DNA of 64,000 bases. It comes from Siphonodentalium dalli. Its lineage: Eukaryota > Mollusca > Scaphopoda > Gadilida > Siphonodentaliidae. Both the position numbers and the translations under genes were made by a program. The notes below the pieces were generated by a model, which saw only the letters and a list, made by a program, of their open reading frames with translations, did not search any database and had not been told where the DNA came from. Location of the stretch: contig CP136067.1 of NCBI GenBank assembly GCA_032622095.1, positions 47,473,549 through 47,537,548 on the forward strand, written 5' to 3'. Each line of letters starts with the position of its first letter. Position 1 is the first letter of the stretch. Positions 1 through 10,076 of this stretch are shown piece by piece.

Positions 1-54
1 AACGCACTTTACTCTGAACAAGTTAATTATTTTCACCAAGCATGGTTGCGACAG

Positions 55-118
55 CTGTGTATATGGATGTTTTCCTAACTATCTGCAGATATAGTTAGGA
101 AAACATCCATATACACAG
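55..118. repeat. Near-perfect inverted repeat (hairpin)
   Basis: Two arms of about 27 bases face each other around CTGCAG, with only a 2-base offset near the centre. The left arm contains TATGGATGTTTTCC and the right arm GGAAAACATCCATA. It is probably the core of a short MITE. No target duplication could be recognised. Confidence 0.75.
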
Positions 119-435
119 ATGTCGATCAAATTAAATACTGTTGTAAGGGCCATAACTTGGACAAAACATTTTGCATGTGTATATTGTTTCCACATCACAA
201 GTATACATATAATATAAACATTTAAACACGATATGATGACATATTCAGAAATCAAGCTTGGGCAGGGCCCATGCATTTTTTTTACGCTATAAGGGATATC
301 ATTTTGCAAACACATGGATGGACGAAACCGGTTCCATATATGGACATCACCTCCCCATGATGATTCATGGGCATACATTTGAAGTTCATTCAAATCCTAC
401 ATCTGGTGACTGAATTAGATGACTACTAGTAGCCC

Positions 436-525
436 CAAAGTTGTTACGGACGGACGGACGCATATGCACATAGACACACCGACGGGAATAATTAATTTCT
501 ATACCACCGCCACCAACTTCGTTTG
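436..525 (+). repeat. Tail fragment of a Helitron-like tandem-repeat element
   Basis: A GGACGGACGG microsatellite is followed by a short inverted motif around ACCAACTTCGTTTG. Microsatellite followed by hairpin is how the tandem-repeat elements at 49.4, 52.4 and 54.9 kb end, so this looks like a 3' remnant of such an element. No repeat monomers are visible upstream. Confidence 0.4.
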
Positions 526-567
526 CTGGGAAATACTATTGGAAAGTTCTGACACATTCTTCTTCAG

Positions 568-802
568 TATCCCCAGAAGATGGTCAACTTAAAACACCGG
601 ATTACATGAAACGACCGAAGAAAAATTATGTAAAGTTCGATGAAGACGGTTGGGAAAAAACGTGCCGGGCCAAACCGCTTGGAAAATCCCAGAAACACGG
701 CCGTAAAGCAGAAGTCATTACCGTAGAACAACCCGTCCAGACCAGTTCATCGACGGGAAATGAGGCTGGAAAGATAATATCAATGCCAGCTTCTCTGTAC
801 AG
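568..802 (+). CDS. Unknown coiled-coil-like protein, internal exon 1 of 4 in window
   Basis: The exon is open between an acceptor (TTCTTCTTCAG at 557-567) and a donor (GTGAGT from 803) and codes for about 78 residues. Translation runs SPEDGQLKTPDYMKRP at the N-terminal side to MPASLYR at the splice. It is hydrophilic, basic (many K/R) and rich in S/T in its second half, with no signal peptide or membrane segment. It ends with two bases of a codon completed by G at 3016. The methionine at 606 is probably internal, because the frame stays open back to the acceptor; upstream exons should lie before base 1. I do not recognise the family. Exon status rests on matching splice sites, matching phase at three junctions, and coding-like composition. 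Confidence 0.68.
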
Positions 803-1516
803 GTGAGTTCAATATATATCTTGGGCAGTGGCGTGGAGGATTCATACCCCTTTAATCGGGATGCCGATTTAAACCGGTATTCGGGAATCAAGAAGGCTGG
901 TACCCGCTTTTAATTATAGCATCAAATTGATAAATTTGGATTATTTCTTAGCCACAATGACATATTTTGATGTGTTGAAGAACTTAATGGACATTGCTCC
1001 CGCAAACGTGTGGAAACCATTATATTATTGTGCAATAACTAGGACTTGTATTCCATATGTATTAACTGGTACGCAGTCTATGGCAGGATTCACCCTTCTC
1101 TGAAAACTTCTATTCAAGATGCATGGGGAGGGAGAGGGTGACACCCACATATACCCCATGTACCTCAAACTTTCCAACTGTCTTCCAATTCCAACCTAAC
1201 TCCCCATAATATCCCAAATCGCAAAGCAGGGACGGTATCTGTTGGGTGGGCCAGGGCGGGGGGGGCAGTATCCTAGACATTTCTAACTGTATGCACCCTC
1301 TGGGGCTGGAATTTTCCAACTAGTACTTCAAGTATTCAAACTGTTGGAAATTTTCTTCTAACCTAAGGTTGGGGTGCCATTTCAGTTCAAATTGTTGTTA
1401 AGACTTGCTCTAAAAACAAAACAATCCCCACTAATTACTGGTTGGAAAATCAAACTATGAGTACAATTTAAATCTATTTTTGGTGTTAAATTTCCAAAAT
1501 TCCAACTGAAGCGGTG
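803..1516. other. Intron 1 of the unknown + strand gene, left part
   Basis: AT-rich intronic sequence. It contains a locally duplicated block (GGTTGGAAAATCAAACTATG near 1440-1460, repeated with small changes near 2753-2773) with several AACTGTTGGAAATTTT-like words. That duplicate supplies an empty-site comparison for the fold-back element inserted at 1517. No further gene is seen. Confidence 0.6.
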
Positions 1517-2681
1517 TCAGACCGGTTTTCCGAAGACCTATTACTACGAAGGCCCACAACTCCGAAGACCCGATTCTCCGACGGCCCACAACTCCGAAGA
1601 CCCGATTCTCCGACGGCCCATAACTCCGAAGATCCGATTCTCCGAAAGCCCATAACTCCGAAGACCTATAACTCCGACTCCGAAGGGCCGATTCTCCGAC
1701 GGCCCATAACTCCGAAGGTCCGAAGATTTTGTTTTATCGGGGTATTATCGTTTACTAAATAGTGTACAGTCCAGTGGCGAAGCCAAGGGGTCCCAAAATT
1801 CCCACTGCCCCCATTAAACCTCTACTTGCTATTTCAGACAATATGGGCCCCTACCAAAACATGTCCAATGTCATGTAAACGCCCGGAAATCGTTCATGGG
1901 GCATCAAAATATTCAAACTTTTCCTACTGCCCCCACCTAAATGGGAATCCTGGCCCGCCACTGACTATACACCAGATACTATATAACGTTACGTTGGCCC
2001 ATGAGATGCCAGAGTAAAATGTACAGGGGTGAACGGGGAAGAACTTGTCGCCCCTGTGCATGTTAGGCTACTCTGACATTCTTGCAGCGTTTCGTTATAA
2101 TATACCCGGTGCACACCAGTGGCGGAGCCAGGGTTCCCATTTAGGGGTGCACATTAATTAGCATATGTGGGGGATATATGTTGGGGATATATCATGCATA
2201 TGATATGCCGAAAGCATATCACGAAGGCCTGATTTGGGGAGCGCATACATGGGAGGGGTCGCCCCCAATCGTTGGTCCGGGGGCTCCCCTGGGCAGGAAC
2301 ACTGAATATTTGAATGCCTAGGAGGGATTTCCTGACGTTTACATGACATTTGACATGTTTTTTTGGGGCGGTCTTCCCTAGGGCCCCATTGACCCCGCCA
2401 CTGGACTGTACACTATTTAATAAGCGATAAAACATGATCTTCGGAGAATCGGACCTTCGGAGAATCTGACCTTCGGAGAATCGGCCCTTCGGAGTTATAG
2501 ACCTTCGGAGTTATGGGCGTTCGGAGTTATAGGCATTCGGAGTTATGGGCTTTCTGAGTTATGGGATTTCGGAGAATCGGGACTTCGGAGTTATGGGCTT
2601 TCGGAGAATCGGGGCGTCGGAGAATCTGACCTTCGGAGAATCGGAGTTATGGGTCTTCGGAAAAACGCTACGTAACCACTG
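1517..2681. mobile_element. Fold-back hAT-like element with inverted minisatellite arms
   Basis: The left arm (about 1525-1735) is built of roughly 15-31 base units such as AACTCCGAAGACCCGATTCT. The right arm (about 2435-2665) carries the same units inverted (CTTCGGAGAATCGG, CTTCGGAGTTATGGG). The outermost ends share TTTTCCGAAGACC. Flanks are AAGCGGTG on the left (1509-1516) and AAGCTGTG on the right (2682-2689), a 7/8 match as expected for a hAT-type 8 bp duplication. A duplicate of the flank at about 2808 (ACTGAAGTTGTGC) shows an uninterrupted version. No transposase is encoded. Confidence 0.65.
1772..2403. mobile_element. Nested CAGTGGCG-ended MITE-like sequences
   Basis: CAGTGGCGAAGCCAAGG at 1772 and CGCCACTG ending at 1963 could bound one short copy; CAGTGGCGGAGCCAGGG at 2117 and CCCCGCCACTG ending at 2403 a second. 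Alternatively 1772-2403 is one element: both outer ends are preceded by the same TAGTGTACAGTC (inverted on the right), which belongs to the enclosing fold-back arms. CAGTGGCG-type ends are common in hAT MITEs. No convincing 8 bp duplication was found for the separate copies. Confidence 0.5.
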
Positions 2682-3015
2682 AAGCTGTGCTAGTCACAAA
2701 ATTTCCAACTTTTAAAAGTTTTCTCAAAGTTAAATCCAACCCCACTAATTACTGGCTGGAAAATCAAACTATGAGTACAATTTCAACCTATTTTTGGTGT
2801 GAAATTTCCAACTGAAGTTGTGCTAGACACATAATTTCCAACTTGTATGCATGCCGCAGATCTCTTACTTGCCGACAGACTGGACCCGTATCATCAATTA
2901 TACCCCTATTTAATTTTCTTTGAGAAAAAATAATTATGGAAATGTGTGTGAATTCAACAATGTGCATGCACATCCAGTATGGATGTGAATCATTCAAATT
3001 ATACTTTTAATGTAG

Positions 3016-3137
3016 GAGGAATATAGAAGCAGAAATCGAGTCACGTGGGCGTGAGATGCAAGAGTATTACGAGTGGCAACTTCAGAGAATAGATAATGAA
3101 TTCCTGGATGCAGTCAGGCAACATGTCTTCTGGCAAG
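3016..3137 (+). CDS. Unknown coiled-coil-like protein, exon 2
   Basis: Acceptor TTTTAATGTAG ends at 3015 and donor GTGAGTG starts at 3138. The frame inherited from exon 1 reads RNIEAEIESRGREMQEYYEW and onward to QHVFWQ, with no stop. Charged and aromatic residues recur in a heptad-like pattern, so a helical or coiled-coil segment is likely. One base (G) is left for the next exon. The 2.2 kb intron before it holds the 1517-2681 fold-back element. Confidence 0.7.
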
Positions 3138-3195
3138 GTGAGTGTGTAAATAGGAGTGTCCGTGTACTCTGAGAAATTGACAAGTTGACCCTTAA

Positions 3196-3565
3196 AGACA
3201 TATTACGGACTTGTTTTGGGTGCGTACGTTAAACGATAAACCCAGGCGCTATGCCAACTGTGGGAATGTAGCAATCTACGAACATCGCCGAAAATCTCAA
3301 AGAAATCGACCATACCATGCACTCCATAGATATCATCGTTTGAACTACCGTACGCATAATTGTTTACATCTCGATTCGGGACACAACAATCAGTGTTAAA
3401 CTAACGCAAATGATTTCGCCATCGAGAGTCATTGCATTTAATTAATATATAAGAATGTTGGCGTGTGTGCTTGAAATTTGGATTAATATTCGTAATAAAA
3501 ACTACTTTGAGCAAGATTATTCTCCATTTCTATTTGAACACCCAACCGGAGCGTTTCATATAACT
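3196..3565. mobile_element. TTAA-flanked 370 bp MITE, family v, copy 1
   Basis: Begins AGACATATTA after TTAA at 3192-3195 and ends just before TTAA at 3566-3569. Copies 2 and 3 (11505-11876 and 55835-56198) share sequence throughout, for example TATGCCAACT, GGAATGTAGCA and TTATTCTCCATTTCTATTTG. All three are bounded by TTAA on both sides. Terminal inverted repeats are short (AGACAT against AGTGAT). Confidence 0.7.
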
Positions 3566-3996
3566 TTAATTTGTTCACTCTGAACTGACATTTCTCTTCA
3601 AGTTTAGTGTATCAGAAGGAGAGTTGACTGGTCATTTGAAAACTGAAAATAGATAGTTCATCAATATTGCTGAATATGAATAAGAATATAAATTTTTCTG
3701 ATTTTGACTATTGCGTAACACGTTAAAAACATTAAATCGAAATTTACACCTTCTGTGCTGTGTGGAAAAGAAGTTCTAGGACTTGAATCTTGTTTGTCCT
3801 GATACCATTTCAAGGATCAGAATCTCACAATCATGATCATCATACCAAGAAAAAATTCCCATTAGTCTTTGTTTTATGACTAATTTTAAGCCCCAAAAGC
3901 CTGTTTTGGCCCATGTTTACATTGGCTTGGAATTGCCCTGCTAAGTACTGTTCGACTTATTTTGATAAATTTCTTTCCATTGATAATCCATTCAAG

Positions 3997-4085
3997 ACAG
4001 ATGTGCCCGATATGAACATGACATGCAGCTGATGGAAGTGGAATTGGGAAGAGTCCACAAACAATTGAGGCTCCTACAGCATGAG
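3997..4085 (+). CDS. Unknown coiled-coil-like protein, exon 3
   Basis: Using the AG at 3995-3996 as acceptor gives an open frame (D-RCARYEHDMQLMEVELGR onward to LRLLQHE) that ends in a complete codon at the GTAATT donor (4086). The alternative AG four bases downstream would produce an early stop, which favours this choice. The peptide is strongly heptad-like, with L, M and V at spaced positions, and continues the coiled coil of exon 2. Confidence 0.66.
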
Positions 4086-4907
4086 GTAATTTTGTTGGAA
4101 ATGGGATGAGTAGTTGTAAGATTACAACTTCACTTTGGGCTTACTTGTATTCATGAATGTGTATGTGGGTACTGGGAAAGCTTTTTTAAGTGTTAAATTA
4201 AGTGAAAAATTGTCTGATTCTGAGTTTAGCAAATCGCCTGTAAAAATACGTGTTTATAAATGGTAATGAGTTCATATATATATATATTATTAAAAACTAT
4301 TGATGAGTGGAGAATTATTTGTATACATTCAGTCAATCTCAATAAGTTTGCATGTGTAAACAGGTAAATCTCGATCAATCAAAAGTTTGATATTATATTA
4401 ATTATAATGATACCGGTATCGCAATGTCTTGCCGATGATGCCTAAATACCGGTACCTAATTTTTTGGAACAAAACAACAGTAGAGAAATACTCATGAACA
4501 TTATATTCTACTAGCTGCACATTGTGATCGTTTTATAATCTGCTTTTGTGAACGATTAAGAACCAAGACTGCTATCAGATACAAGACTTTCCATAAATAT
4601 TTCTGTCAGTTTGAATTGTGTGCGAATCTAAAACTGAGTGAAAATATACTGCGCGAATGTAAATATGAGTAAGGTAGTCGTAACAGGGATGGCAGTTTTG
4701 AAAATGAAGTGATTGATTTTCTATCACTGACTAAGGCTATCTCCACTCTGTCGACAAACAACTGACAGCTTATGATTACAGATATTTAAATAACCAAATA
4801 ACATATAAGCATTTGAAGAAAGAACTTCTGTAGAGATTTTGAACTGATTCAGTCATATATGTTAGAATTGGGAGATAAACATACTCTGTTGAGTTGTATA
4901 TTTGGGA

Positions 4908-5105
4908 AGAATTAAAATGTTAAGTTAGAATTAAAATATTAAGTAAGAATTAAAAGATTAAGTTAGAGCTAATAGAATGTTTCTAGAATGTATTTTGAAA
5001 TAGAATTAAAATATAAGAATTAAAATGTTAAGTTAGAATTAAAATGTTAAGTTAGAATTAAAATATAAGAATTGAAATGTTAAGTTAGAATTAAAATGTG
5101 AAGTT
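4908..5105 (+). repeat. AT-rich minisatellite (GTTAGAATTAAAAT unit)
   Basis: About ten imperfect tandem copies of TTAGAATTAAAATGTTAAG lie inside intron 3 of the unknown gene. Units vary from about 14 to 19 bases. Confidence 0.85.
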
Positions 5106-5133
5106 AGGATTGTGACCCTAATAACCCTCCATA

Positions 5134-5565
5134 GTAGAGATCATATTCCACTTGTACAAAACCTTGGAACTTTTTAAAGTTTTGACAGGGAACCTTATGA
5201 AGTTGAAAAAATAATGCGCGGAATATCTCTCTTAGTTATTTTTTGTTCCTTAATAATGTACTTCACTGTAGGTGAAGGTCTAAACTCAAAATTTCACGAT
5301 TAAGTGACTTTGTGAGCGATTTTGTTTTGCGTCGCTTACAATTATGGAATTTCTCCTGGGCAATTAATTCAATGTTTAATGCGATATCGGCTTAGAAAAG
5401 TATGCAATTTCGAGTTGGGACCTTCACCTTCAGTGAAGTACATTATAAAGGAACAGATAATAACTAAGAAACATATTCCTCATGTTATTTTGTCGACTTT
5501 ATAAGGTTCCCTGTCAAAACTTCAAAAAGTTCCAAGGTTTTGTATTGGTGGAATATGATCTCTAC
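5134..5565. mobile_element. Long-TIR nonautonomous DNA element in intron 3
   Basis: The left end GTAGAGATCATATTCCAC is matched by the right end GTGGAATATGATCTCTAC. The inverted similarity continues inward for about 65 bases (CCTTGGAACTTTTT against AAAAAGTTCCAAGG; GACAGGGAACCTTAT against ATAAGGTTCCCTGTC). The interior also has inverted blocks around the GTGAAGGTC motif. No transposase is encoded, and the superfamily is not assigned. Confidence 0.75.
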
Positions 5566-5792
5566 GGGCATTAGCCATAGTAGAGATTCATGACATGATC
5601 TACAAGGTCAGGTGCGATGACATATTTTCGCGTGTTGTCTATGACACCATGCTCCATTCAAAATGTTTCCTCCGACAAGCGGCCGATGCTGGTGAATCGA
5701 AAACTGAAGTTATCAGCTCTCGTCCAATCAGATTGCATTTTTCAGAAGCAAATATTCAACTTGAATTAAAATATCAATTATTATCATTTCAG

Positions 5793-5960
5793 TTAATTAT
5801 CCAGAAAGAATCAAAACGAAGGAAACGTCAGGCAAAGAAACTGAGAACCAAGGTTGAGAAGGCGGGTCAGTCAGCATCTGACACTACTGCTAATAATCCT
5901 CTATCTCCAGTCAAAGAATATGATTCCGACCAGGAAAATAGAGAGTGTGTGGACTGCTGA
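5793..5960 (+). CDS. Unknown coiled-coil-like protein, terminal exon
   Basis: Acceptor TTATTATCATTTCAG ends at 5792. The phase-0 frame reads LIIQKESKRRKRQAKKLRTK and ends YDSDQENRECVDC before TGA at 5958-5960. The first third is very basic (KESKRRKRQAKKLR), which could be a nuclear-localisation or nucleic-acid-contact segment. The tail is acidic and S/T-rich. The last codons and the stop are made of GTGTGTGGACTGCTGA, the unit of the minisatellite that follows, so the C-terminus has probably been shaped by that repeat. The nearest AATAAA (6069-6074) lies inside the MITE at 6046. Confidence 0.7.
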   Translation, partial: LIIQKESKRRKRQAKKLRTKVEKAGQSASDTTANNPLSPVKEYDSDQENRECVDC

Positions 5961-6015
5961 CAAGAGTGTGTGTGGACTACTGACAAAAAAAAAAAGAAGA
6001 AGAAAGAATTGTGCA

Positions 6016-6585
6016 CAGTAATGCTCTAAGTAATCGACTTCTTAACCTTTTACCCAACAAACCGGCCAAATAAAGCTTCAACAGCCTAAAATATCTTGGG
6101 TCTGTCTCAATAAAACCATACAAATATGGATATCATTGGAACCGGCTCATTGACCACATTGTGATGGTTACAGTTATGCCCTGTGCCAATGCATTCTCTT
6201 ATATATGCGAGCCGACCATAGGTCGCCTCGCATATATAAGAGAATGCACTTTTTACCATTCTTTCTTACATTCTTTAACAATTTTATAATTTTTAATGTG
6301 TTAAGCCAATGCATTCTCTTATATATGCGAGGCGACCTATGGTCGACTCGCATATATAAGAGAATGCATTGGCACAGGGCCCTTCTGTTGGGTAAAGGGT
6401 TAACCACAGCAGAATTATGGGTAACTTTTCAGGATTTAGTCGGAAATATGGCTTGTTGCCATTCATCGGAAAGCTCTCCCCGAGAGCTTTCCGATGAATG
6501 GCAACAAGCCATATTTCTGACTAAATCCTGAAAAGTTACCCATAATTCTGCTGTGGTTAAAAGTCGATTAATTAGGGCATTACTG
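6016..6585. mobile_element. Palindromic Tc1/mariner-type MITE, copy 1 (interrupted)
   Basis: The element is almost one long palindrome: ends CAGTAATGCTCTAAG and TTAGGGCATTACTG, arms containing CAGCAGAATTATGGGTAAC and GGATTTAGTCGGAAATATGG, and a loop near 6480. CAGT ends and TA flanks in the other copies fit Tc1/mariner. Here the right flank is TA but the left is CA. The left arm is split at its own TTAA by the double-hairpin MITE at 6046-6399. Confidence 0.8.
6046..6399. mobile_element. piggyBac-like double-hairpin MITE, copy 1
   Basis: Ends CCTTTTACCCAACA and TGTTGGGTAAAGGG are flanked on both sides by TTAA (6042-6045 and 6400-6403), as expected for piggyBac-type insertion. The inside holds two hairpins of the form CCAATGCATTCTCTTATATA...TATATAAGAGAATGCATTGG, separated by an AT-rich spacer ending TTTTTAATGTGTTAAG. 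Removing it restores an uninterrupted arm of the surrounding palindromic MITE. Confidence 0.85.
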
Positions 6586-6587
6586 TA

Positions 6588-7035
6588 TGTGGACATAAAA
6601 AAAAGATAAAATGTGTGGACTGATTAAAAAAATAGAGCACATGCGGTTCTATAAAGTATGAATAGACTGTTGACTGCTGACGAAAAAATAAAATAAGTGT
6701 TGACGAAAGATATAATGTGTGTTGACTGCCAACGAAAAAATTAAAAGTGTGTGGACTGCTGACGAAAAAAATTAAAAGTGTGTTGAAATAAAATGTGTGT
6801 TGACTGCTGACTGAAAATAAATTGTGTGTTGACTGCTTACATGAAATAATGTGAAATGACATGAAATAAAATGTGTGTGCGTACGGTTGCCGATGAATAG
6901 ACTGGACTGCTGACAAATGGAATGTGTGTACACTGCTGATGATAATTGAAGCATGTGTGCACTGCCAACTAAAACGGAGGTTGTGGACTGCTAACATAAA
7001 AATTTACTTTGTGTGGTCTGTCAGCAAGAAATTGA
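6588..7035 (+). repeat. GTGTGTGGACTGCTGACGAAA minisatellite, first block
   Basis: Diverged tandem units of about 30-40 bases share GTGT(G/T)GACTGCTGA followed by an A-rich stretch. It continues the units that overlap the stop codon of the unknown gene at about 5943. Long apparent ORFs on the opposite strand are repeat translations. Confidence 0.85.
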
Positions 7036-7140
7036 GCTGCAGGGCCGGGAACCTACATGTGTACATTGTAATTTGCTCGAAAACTGCAGCACGGTGTCCG
7101 AGTTCACATCGAAGTGAATATTCTTCATTTTCTTAACCTA

Positions 7141-7290
7141 CAGTAATGCCCTTAAGTAATTCTACTCCTTAACCAAAGCAGAATTATGGGTAATTTTTCA
7201 GGATTTAGTCGGAAATATGGCTTGTTGCCATTCATCGGAAAGCTCTCACTGAGAGCTTTCCGATGAATGGCAAGGCAACAAGCCATATTT
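7141..7290. mobile_element. Palindromic Tc1/mariner-type MITE, copy 2 (3' truncated)
   Basis: Starts CAGTAATGCCCTTAAG directly after TA, runs through the left arm, the loop, and the first part of the right arm (GCAACAAGCCATATTT), then stops. It has an extra AAGGC near 7270 that breaks the palindrome. Confidence 0.8.
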
Positions 7291-7609
7291 AATTTTTTTC
7301 TGGCTCACTTTGAATCCTTGATGCCCACCCCATATACATATGAGTTGTTGTTGAGATGATATTAGCGTTCAAAGTTATTTCTGTCACCATGTTTCGAGGT
7401 TGTTAATTTGAAGGAAAAAAACAAAAACAAATCTGTATCCGTTTTGTTGTTGTTGCAGTATCCAACATGAGTTAGTGGGATAACTCATTTATCCTCAATT
7501 GTCTAATAACTTGTTTATATCTTTGGAAAATAAAGAAAAAAAAAGAATGTTGAAATTGCCAGGTATATCATTCTTGCTGACATTTTCAAGCAAATTATGA
7601 CGTTGGCTT

Positions 7610-8710
7610 CACTGCTGGACTGTGTGGACTAAAGTGTGTGTGTGAACTGATGATGGTAAATCAAGTGTGTGTGGACTGCTGATGGTAAATAAAGCGTGTG
7701 TGTGGACTGCTGATAAATATAGTGTGTGGACTGCTGATGAAAAATAAAGTGTTTGCGTGGACTGTTGATGAAAAATAAAGTGTGTGTGTGGTGTGGACTG
7801 CTGATGAAAAATAAAGTGTATTCTTTGCTAATGAAAAAATAAAGTGTGTGTGGACTGCTGATGGTAAATAAAGTGTGTGTGTGTGTGTGTGGACTGTTGA
7901 TGGTAAAGTGTCTGGACTGCTGATAAATATAGTGTGTGTAGACTGCTGATGGTAAATAAAGTATGTGTGGACTGCTGATGGTAAATAAAGTATGTGTGGA
8001 CTGCTGATTGTAAATATATTGTGAGTGAACTGCTGATGAAAAATAAAGTGCGTCTGAACTGCTGATGAAAATAAAGTGTGTGTGATAGCTAATGATAAAG
8101 TGTGTATGGACTGCTAATGATAAATATAGTGTGTGTGTGTACAGCTGATGATAAAGTGTGTCTGGACTGCTGATGGTAAATAAAGTGTGGACTGTTTATG
8201 CTAAATATAGTGTGTGTGTACAGCTGATGATAAAGTGTGTCTGGACTGCTGATGGTAAATAAAGTGTGTGGACTGTTTATGATAAATATAGTGTGTGGAC
8301 TGTTGATGATATAGTGTGTGTGTGTGTACAGCTGATAAATATATATAGTGTGTGTCTGGCTGCTGATGATAAATATAGTGTGAGGACTGTTGATGATAAA
8401 TATAGTGTTGAACTGTTAATGGTAAATAAAGTGTATGTGGACTGCTGATGATAAGTGTGCATGGACTGCTGATGATAAATATAGCATGTGTGTGTGGACT
8501 ACTGTTGATAAATATGGTGTGTGTGGCCTGCTGGTGATAAATATAGTGTGGGCAGCTGACAAACAATTAAGAATGTGTGGTGTATTGGGGACAAAAAAAA
8601 AATGATGATGCTGACGAGAATTAGAGCGAGTGGATTGTTGGCAAAAAATAAACATATATGTGAAATGCAGACGAAAAATCAAGTGTCTGTTTGTGCATGG
8701 ACTGCTGTAG
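7610..8710 (+). repeat. GTGTGTGGACTGCTGATGATAAATA minisatellite, main block
   Basis: More than 30 imperfect tandem copies of a unit of about 30-38 bases, GTGTGTGGACTGCTGATGRTAAATAAA, with (GT)n length variation inside units. It is the same family as the 6.6 kb block. The spacer at 7290-7610 is AT-rich and shows no gene. Confidence 0.9.
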
Positions 8711-9567
8711 TATATAGGTGTAGTATTTTTTTAGTCAACTCGATAAAATATTAAAATCTAATTGGACATCATAGTTTTGTATTATTAGCCAGCATCATCC
8801 AATATCTTACAGCAATACCCTCTTAAAGAACTGGGCCCAGACTGAATGAGAACTGGTCAAATTAGTATCCTGCATCAAAGTTTATTGGAAATATATTCTA
8901 AATTGTTGGTGAGCTTCTTAAATGTCTACCGTTTTGGTGCGAATTTTTTTTGGGCATAATTGGAATCTACAGGTTCAATAACATTAGATAATTCAGGGCC
9001 CCGTGTATATATGCCATTTTCTGCAAAATGTGTTCTCAATTATCAGGTACCCGCGAAATAGTGATTGTTAAAATGTTATATGTCGATTTTCAAAACCATA
9101 TAATATATATGCCACTCTTATGGAAAAATCTATGTTCAGAAGTATCAGGTACCTGTGAAATAGTTACATGTTATTATTGCTAAAATGTTGTATGTCAATT
9201 TTCAATAGTCCAGATTAACATGGACTAATCTAATCTGTGGAAAACTAAAATGCCGCATTAAATGACTCTCATTTTTACTTCTTAAATGTTGTGTAATACC
9301 ATAAAATAATCTATTGTTAGGAGAAATATTAATATGATAAAAAAGATGTATGACAAAAATATCGTGTGCCAAGGTTTCAGTGGATACCAATGAAAAGAAA
9401 AAATATATTTTTATTTTATTATCTGGGGATACGACTTTTTAGAAGCTCACTGACGATATGTACATTTTGGTTTGGTTTGATACTGTTTTGGACCAAATCC
9501 CATCCTGTTACTATTCTATAACCTACTTTCAGACGTACTACATTTACACGTGAACCCCTGAATGTGA
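8711..9567. other. Intergenic sequence with a short direct duplication
   Basis: Two neighbouring copies of a unit of about 100 bases (near 9007-9100 and 9106-9205) share ATCAGGTACC(C/T)G(C/T)GAAATAGT and AAAATGTT(A/G)TATGTC. Otherwise AT-rich with no gene signal. Confidence 0.5.
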
Positions 9568-9571
9568 TTAA

Positions 9572-9867
9572 CCCTTTCATGCGGGAGCTGCTGTAGTGCA
9601 GCATTAAAGATCCTGTGCCAGTACATTCTCTTATATGGGATTCTCCCCTAGGGAGCCTCACATATATAAGAAAATCCACTGGCTTACAAGGGCAATATAA
9701 ATATTGTTAGGCCAATGTACTCTCTTATATATGCGAGGTTCCCTATGGGGGGACTCCCATATATAAGAGAATGCATTGGCACACCATATTTGTATGGTTC
9801 TATTGAGACAGACCGAAGATATTTTAGGCTGTTGAAGCTTTATTTGGCCGGTTTGTTGGGTAAAGGG
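9572..9867. mobile_element. piggyBac-like double-hairpin MITE, diverged copy
   Basis: TTAA flanks both sides (9568-9571 and 9868-9871). The right half (AGACAGACCGAAGATATTTT, GGCTGTTGAAGC, TTGTTGGGTAAAGGG) matches the family. The left end, CCCTTTCATGCGGGAGC, differs after the first seven bases, so this is a related subfamily or a chimaera. The two hairpins are present but imperfect. Confidence 0.75.
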
Positions 9868-10076
9868 TTAATATATTGTTTACATACATTTTCTGATAGT
9901 GCGTCAAATAAAATTTCTCTGGAAAACAAGGCATTGTTTATTTAGAAATTTTGTTGACATTCAACGATTGTCTGACACACTAATATACGCATGATTGACA
10001 TCATGATGCTTTGGATGGCTGCCCTCTATGTTCATATACTTAAAGCGCCCATTTGACCTAATTTGACATACAAGCA

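Noticed and set aside
2154-2435. - strand ORF of 93 residues
   Set aside because: Falls within CAGTGGCG-ended MITE sequence and the fold-back centre.
6174-6531. ORFs with repeated RADHRSPRIYKRMHW peptides, also at 47045-47333
   Set aside because: They come from the hairpins of the double-hairpin MITE, and the same peptide appears on both strands because of the palindrome.
8201-8682. Minus-strand ORFs rich in H, I, Y, S, T over 7.6-8.7 kb
   Set aside because: Translations of the GTGTGTGGACTGCTGA minisatellite, present in overlapping frames on both strands.
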